Source: a virus. From it: 64,000 bases of DNA. Below the pieces are notes generated by a model. That model was given only the letters and a program-made list of their open reading frames with translations. It did not search any database and was not told where the DNA came from. The stretch is from the IMG/VR virus record IMGVR_UViG_3300020055_000003, positions 1 to 64,000 of that record; one strand, written 5' to 3'. How positions within the stretch are numbered: the stretch's first letter is position 1; every line of letters starts with the position of its first letter. Positions 51,415 to 59,386 of the stretch are shown here, in pieces. Both the position numbers and the translations under genes were made by a program.

Positions 51415-51696
51415 ATGACCGATTATGATTCTAGATTAGAAAGAATAGAAAGCAAGATTGATCAACTTGCAGATGCAATGATATCTATGGCTCGGGCCGA
51501 AGAAAAAATGACTGCTTTACGAACCGACCATGAAAAAATGTATGAAAGAATAAACAAACTTTCTATAAAAATGGATGAATTAGATCGGATGGCGCGAGAA
51601 AACGCAAGAACAACTGCTATATTTTTGAAGGCATTTTGGATAGTTTTTGCTGCAGCTGTATCATCTGTCGCAGCACATTTTTATCTCTGGCAATAG
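51415..51696 (+). CDS. Holin-like / XhlA-type membrane protein
   Basis: 93 residues. A coiled coil (residues 4-65: DSRLERIESKIDQLADAM...) followed by one C-terminal membrane helix (about 68-90, FLKAFWIVFAAAVSSVAAHF) ending in YLWQ. This layout is that of haemolysin XhlA-like phage proteins that work with lysis systems. It follows the two spanin-like genes. No endolysin gene is visible in the window. Confidence 0.6.
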   Translation: MTDYDSRLERIESKIDQLADAMISMARAEEKMTALRTDHEKMYERINKLSIKMDELDRMARENARTTAIFLKAFWIVFAAAVSSVAAHFYLWQ

Positions 51697-51704
51697 AATA
51701 ATTA

Positions 51705-51733
51705 TTGACAACCCCTAAAAAATAGTATAATAT
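51705..51733 (+). promoter_or_regulatory. Sigma70-type promoter before primase gene
   Basis: TTGACA with TATAATAT 15-17 bases downstream, 27 bases before the gp61 ATG. Starts the 51.7-57 kb early block. Confidence 0.75.
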
Positions 51734-51759
51734 GAACTTTACTTACATGTGGAGTTGTG

Positions 51760-52782
51760 ATGATATATATTGATCGAGCATACATTCAGAGATTATCCCC
51801 ACAATTAGAAGGTTTCGTACAGAAGAAAAATAATCTGTACAACTTCCGTTGTCCTATCTGTGGCGATTCTCAGAAAAAAACCTACAAGATGCGTGGGTTT
51901 ATTTACGAAAAAAAGAATAGTTTTAGATATATGTGTCATAATTGTGGCGCAAGTATGTCTTTTGCTAATTTCATAAAAGAACAAAATCATTCTTTATATG
52001 AAGAATATGTAATGGAAAAGTGGAAAGAAGGACAAAACAAATCTGGCCCTACTCAAAATCTTCAAAACACAGAAAAAGATGTTAAGTATGATTTTGACTT
52101 CAAGCCTAAATTTTCTACGAAATGTGTTTTTGAATATGGAGAGAAAATATCCGATTTGCATCCAACACACCCATCTAGAATGTATTGTGAGAAAAGAAAA
52201 CTTCCAAAACTAGATGTATTGTATCATACACCAGATTTCAAATTTGTAGTAGATAAGGTGGCAAAAGGATATAATATTCCTAAAAATGAAAAAAGAATAG
52301 TCATTCCATTCTTTAATGAGAAATGTGAACTGATTGCCTTACAAGGAAGGAGTATGGACCCTAAAAATCCTATGCGATATATCACCATTAAGGTAAAAGA
52401 TGTCCCAAAAGTATATGGATTGGATAGAATTGATCCAGCAAAAACTACATATGTAACAGAAGGCCCTTTTGATTCTCTTTTTCTTGATAACTGTCTTGCT
52501 ATGGCAGGTAGTGATGTAGATAAAAAATATTTCAAATCATTTTCGGATATTGTTTTTATATACGATAATGAACCAAGAAACAAAGAGATAGTGAAGAAAA
52601 TGGAACGGACTATTGACTCAGGATTTTCTATTTTTATATGGCCAAAAAATATTAAAGAAAAAGATATTAATGATGTAATATTGTCTGGAATGGACACTTT
52701 AGAATTACAATCACTTATAAGTATAAACACCTACAAAGACCTACAAGCAAAACTCACTTTTTCTGCTTGGAAAAAATGTTAA
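51760..52782 (+). CDS. 61: DNA primase gp61
   Basis: 340 residues (T4 gp61 about 342). N-terminal zinc ribbon FRCPICGDSQKK...FRYMCHNCGAS, then TOPRIM-type core with TEGPFDSLF and FIYDNEP. It makes RNA primers with gp41. I start at ATG 51760, which has GGAG six bases upstream; GTG at 51757 is the alternative. Confidence 0.95.
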   Translation: MIYIDRAYIQRLSPQLEGFVQKKNNLYNFRCPICGDSQKKTYKMRGFIYEKKNSFRYMCHNCGASMSFANFIKEQNHSLYEEYVMEKWKEGQNKSGPTQNLQNTEKDVKYDFDFKPKFSTKCVFEYGEKISDLHPTHPSRMYCEKRKLPKLDVLYHTPDFKFVVDKVAKGYNIPKNEKRIVIPFFNEKCELIALQGRSMDPKNPMRYITIKVKDVPKVYGLDRIDPAKTTYVTEGPFDSLFLDNCLAMAGSDVDKKYFKSFSDIVFIYDNEPRNKEIVKKMERTIDSGFSIFIWPKNIKEKDINDVILSGMDTLELQSLISINTYKDLQAKLTFSAWKKC

Positions 52783-52817
52783 TTACCACCAAAAAATATC
52801 AAAAAAGAGGATAAGCT

Positions 52818-55043
52818 ATGTTGAAATTAGTCAATACACAAAAAGATTTGGATGCAAGAAAAATTATGTCTCAGGCAAAATTTTATGAGTCATATTCTAG
52901 ATGGATGGAAGATGAAGGAAGATATGAATCTTGGGATGAATCTGTAAAACGTGTAATGGATATGCACAGAGCATATTACAGTGACAAAATTTCTCCAGAA
53001 CTTAATCTATTAATTGATGAAGCAGAATCTCTTTATAAATTACAATACACATTAGGCGCACAAAGAGCGCTTCAGTTTGGTGGTGAACAACTTCTGAAAC
53101 ATCAAATGCGTATGTATAACTGCACTTCTTCTTATGCAGATCGTGCTGCGTATTTCCAAGAGTTGTTTTACATTCTTCTTTGTGGTGCTGGAGCAGGATT
53201 TTCTGTACAGAAACATCATGTCGCAAAACTACCTGCTATAGCAGAGAGAAAGAAACAAGCGAAAGGTTGGAAAGTAGAAGATTCTATAGAAGGCTGGGCA
53301 GATGCTCTAGGGGTGCTAATGTCCTCTTATTTTGTAGGTGGTGGAACTTTTCCAGATTTCGAAGGGCGTAGAGTATATTTTGACTTGTCAGAGATTAGAC
53401 CTCAAGGTGCAGAGATTTCTGGTGGATTTAAGGCGCCAGGCCCAGAACCACTCAGGAAAGCATTAGATAAGATTGAACATCTTGTGCAATCTTTAATTCT
53501 CAGCGGCGAAACTACTCTCAGGCCAATTCATGTATATGATATTTCAATGCACGCTGCCGACGCGGTTCTGGCCGGTGGAGTTAGACGTTCTGCGACCATT
53601 GCATTGTTTTCGCATGATGATGAAGAGATGACCAAGGCTAAAACTGGAAATTGGTTTGTCGAAAATCCACAAAGAGGACGTAGCAACAATTCAGCAGTTT
53701 TAGTGAGAAGTGAAGTTACGAAAGAACAGTTTAAAGAATTGATGCAACCAATTAAAGAATTTGGTGAGCCTGGTTTTTATTTTGTAGACAATAAAGAACA
53801 TACCACAAACCCATGTGTAGAAATTGGAATGTATCCTCAAATTGATGGAATATCTGGATGGCAGGGTTGTAATTTGACAGAAATCAATGGTGGCAAGTGT
53901 GTTTCCAAAGAAGAATTTTTTAAGGCGTGTCGTGCCGCCTCTATTCTTGGAACACTTCAAGCCGGTTACACAGATTTCAAATATATATCAGAAGATTCTA
54001 AAAGAATTTTTGAGAGAGAAGCCTTGTTGGGAGTTTCTATCACAGGATGGATGAACAATCCAGAGATTCTTTTAGATGCAGATATTCAACGAGAAGGAGC
54101 AGAAATTGTTAAAAGAGTTAATAAAGAAGTTGCTGCGCTTATTGGAATTAACCAAGCCGCGCGTACTACTTGTGTAAAACCATCTGGTAATGCATCTGTT
54201 CTTCTGCAAACTGCCTCTGGTATTCATGCAGAACATTCACCAAAGTATATTCGTCATGTACAGATGAATAAAGACGCTGAAGTTGCACAACTGATTGCAC
54301 AGACAAATCCATACATGGTCGAAGAGTCTGTCTGGTCAAGTAGTAGAACTGATTACTGTATCGGTTTCCCTGTCATCTCTCCAAAAGGTTCTCTTTACAA
54401 AGAAGATCTATTTGGAACCGATTTGTTGAAAAAAGTTCAACTCGTTCAACAGAATTGGGTCGAAGCGGGAACTAATGTAGATTTGTGTGCAGACCCAACA
54501 GTTCGTCATAATGTTTCTAATACAGTAACTGTTGCATCGCATATGTGGAATGAGGTAGAAGATTTTCTTTATGAAAATAAAGACTACTTTGCTGGAGTTT
54601 CTTTCTTATCTGGCATGGGAGATAAGGATTTTCATCAAGCTCCAATGACAGAAGTATTAGATGAAACAGAAATTGTGAATAAGTACGGAAGAGGCGCAAT
54701 GTTTGCTGCTGGATTGATTGTTGATACTAGAAAGGGGTTTAACAATCTATGGGAAGCATGTTCAATTGCACAAATGCCAATTGAACACCAAGGAGAGATT
54801 TCTGATCTTCGAGCTGAATGGATTCGTAGGTTTAAGAAATTTGCTGATAATTACTTTTATGGTGATATGAAAGATGCAGAATATTGTTTGAAGGATGTTT
54901 TCTTGTTGCATAAATGGACAAAAATTCAACAGAATTTGACACATATAGATTTTAATACGCAACTCGAAACTAAAAAATTCACAGACATTGATACTATGGG
55001 CGCGATTGCGTGTCAAGGTGGTGCCTGTGAAATAACCTTTTGA
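52818..55043 (+). CDS. nrdJ: Class II (B12-dependent) ribonucleotide reductase NrdJ
   Basis: 741 residues, the size of the monomeric Lactobacillus leichmannii-type enzyme (739). Key cysteines visible: MYNCTSS (residue ~99), NPCVE with the catalytic Cys/Glu, GCNLTEI, and the C-terminal pair CQGGAC that re-reduces the active site. Converts NTPs to dNTPs with adenosylcobalamin, so dNTP supply depends on host B12. A CobS/CobT-like pair occurs in the same genome. Good ribosome site GAGGATAAGCT before the ATG. Confidence 0.93.
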   Translation: MLKLVNTQKDLDARKIMSQAKFYESYSRWMEDEGRYESWDESVKRVMDMHRAYYSDKISPELNLLIDEAESLYKLQYTLGAQRALQFGGEQLLKHQMRMYNCTSSYADRAAYFQELFYILLCGAGAGFSVQKHHVAKLPAIAERKKQAKGWKVEDSIEGWADALGVLMSSYFVGGGTFPDFEGRRVYFDLSEIRPQGAEISGGFKAPGPEPLRKALDKIEHLVQSLILSGETTLRPIHVYDISMHAADAVLAGGVRRSATIALFSHDDEEMTKAKTGNWFVENPQRGRSNNSAVLVRSEVTKEQFKELMQPIKEFGEPGFYFVDNKEHTTNPCVEIGMYPQIDGISGWQGCNLTEINGGKCVSKEEFFKACRAASILGTLQAGYTDFKYISEDSKRIFEREALLGVSITGWMNNPEILLDADIQREGAEIVKRVNKEVAALIGINQAARTTCVKPSGNASVLLQTASGIHAEHSPKYIRHVQMNKDAEVAQLIAQTNPYMVEESVWSSSRTDYCIGFPVISPKGSLYKEDLFGTDLLKKVQLVQQNWVEAGTNVDLCADPTVRHNVSNTVTVASHMWNEVEDFLYENKDYFAGVSFLSGMGDKDFHQAPMTEVLDETEIVNKYGRGAMFAAGLIVDTRKGFNNLWEACSIAQMPIEHQGEISDLRAEWIRRFKKFADNYFYGDMKDAEYCLKDVFLLHKWTKIQQNLTHIDFNTQLETKKFTDIDTMGAIACQGGACEITF

Positions 55044-55091
55044 AAAAATACATAATTCTAAATAATAAAATATTTCAAAAGGGAGTAGTAA

Positions 55092-55256
55092 ATGGAGCAT
55101 ATTGGATGTACAGAATGTGCAGCGGAATTTTCCGTAGAAACTCATAATGAAGAAGTTGTAAGGTTTTGTCCCATCTGTGGAGAGGCTCTTGAAGATTGTA
55201 TAAATATAATCAAAGAGTTCGACATGGAAGAGGATGAAGAGTGGTTAGAAGAATAG
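55092..55256 (+). CDS. Zinc-ribbon mini protein
   Basis: 54 residues with CTEC (6-9) and CPIC (26-29), a four-Cys zinc ribbon, then an acidic helix ending in EEDEEWLEE. GGGAG ribosome site. It overlaps the RuvC-like gene by 16 nt. Function unknown; possibly a nucleic-acid or polymerase accessory. Confidence 0.65.
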   Translation: MEHIGCTECAAEFSVETHNEEVVRFCPICGEALEDCINIIKEFDMEEDEEWLEE

Positions 55257-55801
55257 GTGGTATTGATTACAGCTTAACTTGCCCATCAGTGTGCATATAT
55301 ACAGGAGAGAAAGAAGATTTTAGTTTTGAAAAATGCTTAATCTTCTTTCTTTCAAATACAAAAAAATACGAAGATTTTCAATATAAAAATATTGAAGGTT
55401 CGCAACAAATTCAAAATTGGCAGACAGCAGAGGAAAGATATGATTTTATCTCAGACTGGGCCTTAGACATTTTCATACATCATAATATCGAAGAAATAGT
55501 CTTAGAGGACTATAGTTACGGATCGAAAGGAAAAGTGTTTCATATTGCCGAAAACACTGGAATTTTGAAGTGGAAACTGTGGAATTCAGAACTAGAATAT
55601 CATGTAGTGCCTCCGACAGTGATAAAGAAGTTTGCCACTGGTAAAGGTAATGCTAATAAAGAAATGATGTACGAATCATTTTTAGAAGAAACTAATGTAA
55701 ATTTGAACGAAAGTTTAGAAATAAAATCAGAAAAAATAGGAAACCCTGTTTCAGATATTGTAGATTCTTATTATATTTGTAAATTAGCCCTTGACTTATA
55801 G
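55241..55801 (+). CDS. RuvC-like Holliday junction resolvase
   Basis: 186 residues from GTG 55241. RNase H-like fold with IGGIDYSLTCP (first Asp), IVLEDYSYGSKG (Glu), a VVPPTVIKKFATGKGNANKE stretch, and PVSDIVDSYYICK (last Asp). It would resolve recombination branches before packaging, the job T4 gives to gp49, which is unrelated in fold. GTG start chosen because an ATG is lacking before the first motif. Confidence 0.8.
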   Translation: MVRRIGGIDYSLTCPSVCIYTGEKEDFSFEKCLIFFLSNTKKYEDFQYKNIEGSQQIQNWQTAEERYDFISDWALDIFIHHNIEEIVLEDYSYGSKGKVFHIAENTGILKWKLWNSELEYHVVPPTVIKKFATGKGNANKEMMYESFLEETNVNLNESLEIKSEKIGNPVSDIVDSYYICKLALDL

Positions 55802-55819
55802 ACCTATAGTTGTTATATT
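55791..55819 (+). promoter_or_regulatory. Sigma70-type promoter
   Basis: TTGACT, 17 bases, TATATT; overlaps the end of the RuvC-like gene and lies 29 bases before the next ATG. Confidence 0.75.
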
Positions 55820-55847
55820 ATATGTGTATTAACAAATGGTAAATTCA

Positions 55848-56408
55848 ATGAACATTTTTGTACTAGATGAAAATCCAACTGTAGCCGCACAACTTCAATG
55901 CGACAAACATGTAGTAAAGATGATTGTCGAATCGGCACAAATGCTTTCCACGGCGCATAGAATGTTGGATGGTAAACATGAGAAACGACCATCTATCTCA
56001 GGAAAACGCATGGTCGACTATTGGGTTCATCCTAACCCAAACCTAGAGAAAACTCTTTACAAGGCTGTACACTTCACTCATCCCTGCACAGAGTGGACCA
56101 CCGAGTCTCTTGCAAATTATATCTGGCATTACAACCATTGGGTGGCTCTATGTGACGAATACACATACAGATATGGAAAAATACATTCTACCGATGAATT
56201 ATTGCGAGAGGTTTTGATCACACCTCCAATAAACATTGCAGAAGATGGACTCACTCCATTCAAACTTGCAATGAAAGATTCTCCTCAATGTCAATTTCCA
56301 GATGATCCTGTAAAGTCTTATCAGTTATTTTACCAAACAAAGCAAGAAAGGTTCAATATGGTATGGAGTAAACGGAACATTCCAGAATGGTTTCAAAAAA
56401 CTCCTTGA
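55848..56408 (+). CDS. Conserved phage protein, unknown function
   Basis: 186 residues from MNIFVLDENPTVAAQ; the frame has an in-frame ATG four codons earlier. Segments DKHVVKMIVESAQMLSTAHR, HPNPNLEKTLYKAV and LANYIWHYNHWVALCDEY recur in many phages. Helical and His/Trp-rich; sometimes loosely called pyrimidine-dimer-glycosylase-like, but I see no DenV signature. Early gene by its promoter. Confidence 0.65.
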   Translation: MNIFVLDENPTVAAQLQCDKHVVKMIVESAQMLSTAHRMLDGKHEKRPSISGKRMVDYWVHPNPNLEKTLYKAVHFTHPCTEWTTESLANYIWHYNHWVALCDEYTYRYGKIHSTDELLREVLITPPINIAEDGLTPFKLAMKDSPQCQFPDDPVKSYQLFYQTKQERFNMVWSKRNIPEWFQKTP

Positions 56409-56434
56409 CAGACTAGAATGAAATATGTTATAAG
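56405..56434 (+). promoter_or_regulatory. Sigma70-type promoter before RNase H gene
   Basis: TTGACA with 18 bases to TATAAG (17 to TTATAA), 34 bases before the next ATG and overlapping the stop of the preceding gene. Confidence 0.7.
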
Positions 56435-56467
56435 TAATAGTATGTAAAACAAAATAGAGACAAAATT

Positions 56468-57370
56468 ATGATTTTGATAGATCTAAGTCAAGTTATCATT
56501 TCTAATCTCATGACTCAGGTAGGCCCCAATACTGAAGATATTGATGATGGCTTGATTCGACACATGATACTGAATAGTATTCTAAGAATTAAGAAAAAGT
56601 TTTCAGCAGAGTATGGAAATATCGTAATCTGTTGTGATAACAAAAATTATTGGAGAAAGGACATTTATCCATACTATAAATTCTCTCGCAAAAAAGAGAG
56701 AGAAGATTCTGGTATTGATTGGAGTCTTATCTTCAACACAATGAATGAAGTAAAGACAGACCTCAAGGAAGTCTTTCCTTACAAAATCATTGAACATGAC
56801 CGTGTTGAAGCGGATGATATTATTGCAACCTTGACTCAGGCTTTTGCTCCTTATGAGAAAATCTTGATTATGTCTAGTGATAAAGACTTCAAACAACTGC
56901 AAAAATATCCCAATGTTTCTCAATATAGTCCTATGCAAAAAAGATATCTCGTAGAGAAAAATCCTCAAAGATATTTAAGAGAGCATATTATTCGTGGTGA
57001 TAAATCAGATGGAATACCTAACTTTTTGAGTGATGATGAAGTTTTTATAGAAAATCGTAGACAAAAACCCATCACAAAGAAAAACTTAGGAGATTGGCTT
57101 GATATGAGTCGTTGTCCAGAAGATTTCTGTGATGCAAATATGTTGAAACGATGGAAGAGAAACGAAGCACTTGTTGATCTTACATTGGTTCCAGAAGATA
57201 TCAGAACTAAAATACTTGAAAAATTTGAAAATGAACCAGAAGGAGATATGAAAAAGGTATTCAATTATTTTATCAAGAACCGTATGATGATGTTGATGGA
57301 AGAAATTGACGGATTCAAAGAAAGTAAATATAAAACCTATCATGAAGAAGATGTTATGAGGACAGCATGA
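56468..57370 (+). CDS. rnh: RNase H / 5'-3' exonuclease (FEN family)
   Basis: 300 residues (T4 RNase H about 305). Acidic metal-binding residues seen in ILIDLSQ, ICCDNKNYWR, RVEADDIIATL, MSSDKDFKQL and the H3TH region HIIRGDKSDGIPN. Removes RNA primers and flaps of lagging-strand DNA. Overlaps the next gene by 4 nt. Confidence 0.93.
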   Translation: MILIDLSQVIISNLMTQVGPNTEDIDDGLIRHMILNSILRIKKKFSAEYGNIVICCDNKNYWRKDIYPYYKFSRKKEREDSGIDWSLIFNTMNEVKTDLKEVFPYKIIEHDRVEADDIIATLTQAFAPYEKILIMSSDKDFKQLQKYPNVSQYSPMQKRYLVEKNPQRYLREHIIRGDKSDGIPNFLSDDEVFIENRRQKPITKKNLGDWLDMSRCPEDFCDANMLKRWKRNEALVDLTLVPEDIRTKILEKFENEPEGDMKKVFNYFIKNRMMMLMEEIDGFKESKYKTYHEEDVMRTA

Positions 57371-57564
57371 AAGAGAAATCCAAAAATTACAAGTGTTACT
57401 CAAAGGTAACACCAATCGTCTTTGAAAACCATTGTTATGGTTTTGAAGTAAAGGTAACTGAGGTGAACAGTAAATGGTCAAGAGATGGTCGTTCAATTGT
57501 AACCAAAAAGTTTTTTATCGATGAAACTAAAGCCACAGAGTTTGCAGAAAGCGTTAGAGTGTAA
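57367..57564 (+). CDS. Small hypothetical protein
   Basis: 65 residues (KNYKCYSKVTPIVFENHCYG, then SIVTKKFFIDETKATEF). Predicted β-rich; no family recognised. ATGA overlap with the RNase H stop. Confidence 0.6.
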   Translation: MKEKSKNYKCYSKVTPIVFENHCYGFEVKVTEVNSKWSRDGRSIVTKKFFIDETKATEFAESVRV

Positions 57565-57596
57565 TCAACGATTCCGTGGCGGAAATAGAGGAAAAA

Positions 57597-58091
57597 ATGA
57601 AAAGATTATTCGCTATATTAACAATGTCAATCCTATCAACAGCTGCATATGCTCAGAGTTATGCAGAAGGAACGATTGTTGATGTACAAACAATCTATGG
57701 TTCTAATTCTTATAATGTTCCAAAAAGAATTTGTAGTGATGTAGATGTTCCTGTTTATCGAAATGGCAATAATTCAAATAATATTATCACTGGTGCTATT
57801 ATTGGTGGTGTTATTGGACATCAATTTGGTAAGGGGGATCAGAGAAAAGATAATAGAAATGCTGGTGCAATTATTGGTGGATTGATTGGAAGTCAAAATC
57901 AGAATGGAAATGTTGTGCAATATCGCAGAGAAACGCAATGTAGAACTGAGTATCAGCGTCAAGAAGAAAGTTTTATTTCACATTATGTTGTTGTAATTAA
58001 TGTGCATGGTAACACTATTCGTCAACAAACAGGAATTGCATATAATGTAGGAGATACGGTAAGATTGAGAGTTTCTTATTCTCTAAATTAA
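57597..58091 (+). CDS. Secreted glycine-zipper protein (17-kDa surface antigen type)
   Basis: 164 residues from the ATG after GAGGAAAA. Signal peptide (residues 1-19, cleavage likely after AAYAQ or before QSYAEG). Then two glycine-zipper repeats: ITGAIIGGVIGHQFGKG and NAGAIIGGLIGSQNQNG, as in Rick_17kDa/OmpA-like surface antigens, and a β-rich C terminus. It should act in the host periplasm/outer membrane. A virally carried host-envelope gene; possible roles are superinfection exclusion or envelope change. Confidence 0.75.
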   Translation: MKRLFAILTMSILSTAAYAQSYAEGTIVDVQTIYGSNSYNVPKRICSDVDVPVYRNGNNSNNIITGAIIGGVIGHQFGKGDQRKDNRNAGAIIGGLIGSQNQNGNVVQYRRETQCRTEYQRQEESFISHYVVVINVHGNTIRQQTGIAYNVGDTVRLRVSYSLN

Positions 58092-58107
58092 TTGAAAAAA
58101 ACTTAGC

Positions 58108-58132
58108 TCGGGCCCTTGACTTTTGGGCCCGA
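58108..58132. repeat. 8-bp inverted repeat holding the -35 box of the next promoter
   Basis: TCGGGCCC and GGGCCCGA pair perfectly around a 9-base loop TTGACTTTT, so the -35 element TTGACT is the loop. It follows the glycine-zipper gene by 16 bases. Confidence 0.85.
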
Positions 58133-58144
58133 ATCACTTATATT
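58116..58144 (+). promoter_or_regulatory. Sigma70-type promoter in hairpin
   Basis: TTGACT, 17 bases, TATATT; 33 bases before the next ATG. Confidence 0.78.
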
Positions 58145-58177
58145 ATATATGTAAGTTAAGAAAAAGAGAGAAACAAT

Positions 58178-58516
58178 ATGATGAATACCGCCCTTGAAAA
58201 TCTTCTTGAAAACATCAAAACTGACTATTACAACTGGACAAGTCGTAATGGTACTAAAGAGTTGACTCATATCAATCTAGATATGATTGAAGAATTCAAC
58301 AACGGATTGTCATGGACAGTTGGTAGTAAATATATCAAAATTATCTCAAACGGTGGTGTCTGGGGATTTGTTGTCAACACTGAAAATGACAAAAAATTCC
58401 GCATGGGTGATATCTTGAAAGCTGCTGGTTGGAACGCTCCTGCTCGAAATGCGGCGCGTGGAAATGTCTTTGAAGATTATGATATTCGGTGGACTGGACC
58501 TAACTACTTGATATAG
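58178..58516 (+). CDS. Conserved small phage protein
   Basis: 112 residues. Pattern ALENLLENIKTDYYNWTSRN, YIKIISNGGVWGFVVNTEN, KFRMGDILKAAGWNAPARN and IRWTGPNYLI is common to many phages of different groups; probably a compact α/β protein made early. No activity known. Confidence 0.7.
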   Translation: MMNTALENLLENIKTDYYNWTSRNGTKELTHINLDMIEEFNNGLSWTVGSKYIKIISNGGVWGFVVNTENDKKFRMGDILKAAGWNAPARNAARGNVFEDYDIRWTGPNYLI

Positions 58517-58524
58517 GAGTTACT

Positions 58525-58773
58525 ATGGAAGATATGATTGTAAGTTCTCTAGGCTATACAAAAGCGCAACTCACTGTTGCGTTTGACAAACTTACAGAAG
58601 GAATGGATAACTGGAAAATGCCAATCAGTTCTACCATTCATATTTCTGATTGGAATGTGATGTGTGAAGCATGTGCGTTTTTCACAGGTTCCGAACTTTA
58701 TCAAACATACGACAATGGTGATGGGACCATGAATGTAAAAGCGGAGGGCTATTATAACGCAATTGGCCCTTGA
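58525..58773 (+). CDS. Small hypothetical protein
   Basis: 82 residues (EDMIVSSLGYTKAQLTVAFD, WNVMCEACAFFTGSELYQT). Follows the preceding gene by 8 bases with a TAGGAG site. No family recognised; the next promoter overlaps its 3' end. Confidence 0.55.
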   Translation: MEDMIVSSLGYTKAQLTVAFDKLTEGMDNWKMPISSTIHISDWNVMCEACAFFTGSELYQTYDNGDGTMNVKAEGYYNAIGP

Positions 58774-58800
58774 CAATTCAAACCGAATCGGTTATATTAT
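58769..58800 (+). repeat. Direct repeat copy 1, carrying a promoter
   Basis: CTTGACAATTCAAACCGAAT then C(G)GTTATATTA: a 31-base unit with one mismatch to the copy at 60116. It forms a TTGACA-N17-TATATT promoter for the endonuclease-like gene. The two copies flank exactly the restriction-modification-like pair. Confidence 0.88.
58770..58798 (+). promoter_or_regulatory. Sigma70-type promoter of the R-M-like pair
   Basis: TTGACA, 17 bases, TATATT, 28 bases before the ATG at 58826. Confidence 0.8.
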
Positions 58801-58825
58801 ACCCCTAACAAAAAGAGATGATCCC

Positions 58826-59386
58826 ATGCAACTAACATCTGAACAAATATACAATGTGGCAAACTCAGCCGTAATTCAAAACTACATTCAAGAAAATCTT
58901 TATGATCCTTGGATAGGTACTCCATTTGAGGGATATCGCTATATGGATAGTAAACAAAAAGGGGCGCTGGGCGAAATATATGTCAGCCTTCTTTTTGAGG
59001 CTTGTGGATATGATGTGGAATTTGCTGAAACTTCTACGGCTGGTCACGATAGAGTTATAAACGGAATTCGCACTGAGATTAAATTTTCTCTTGCACACAC
59101 CAACAACAAAAAAAGAATTCTAAAAGAAGATTGTTTTACTATGAATCATGTTGCTGTCGGTAAAGACTGGGAACGATTGATCTTCCTTGCGATTAACGGT
59201 GATCCCAACAAAGTTCGCGCCATGTATATGACGAAGAAAGAATTCAAGCAGGCACTTGATACTAGTGAATATTTCTCTCATCAACAAGGTGGCAAGAGCG
59301 GTGACAATGATGATTATATGATTGCATCTGGTAAAATCGTAAAACTAATGAACTCTGGATATATGAAGTCTCTTAGCGAATGGTAA
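58826..59386 (+). CDS. Restriction-endonuclease-like (PD-(D/E)XK) protein
   Basis: 186 residues from ATG 58826. PD-(D/E)XK core: KGALGEIYVSLLFEACGYDV gives the helix with Glu50; GHD(75)...GIRTE(84)IK(86) gives the catalytic D...ExK. A C-terminal KSGDNDDYMIASGKIVKLM follows. The length fits a small type II-like endonuclease. It overlaps the DNA methyltransferase gene by 7 nt and shares its promoter. No target can be deduced. A nuclease acting on host DNA or on competing phages, with self-DNA protected by the methylase, is the simplest idea. Confidence 0.6.
   Translation: MQLTSEQIYNVANSAVIQNYIQENLYDPWIGTPFEGYRYMDSKQKGALGEIYVSLLFEACGYDVEFAETSTAGHDRVINGIRTEIKFSLAHTNNKKRILKEDCFTMNHVAVGKDWERLIFLAINGDPNKVRAMYMTKKEFKQALDTSEYFSHQQGGKSGDNDDYMIASGKIVKLMNSGYMKSLSEW

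Noticed and set aside
55848-56408. Pyrimidine-dimer glycosylase DenV
   Set aside because: I see none of the DenV N-terminal catalytic pattern; kept as conserved unknown.
57086-57496. Minus-strand frame over RNase H
   Set aside because: Lies antisense to a clear FEN-family gene; His/Phe/Ser-rich translation with no family resemblance.
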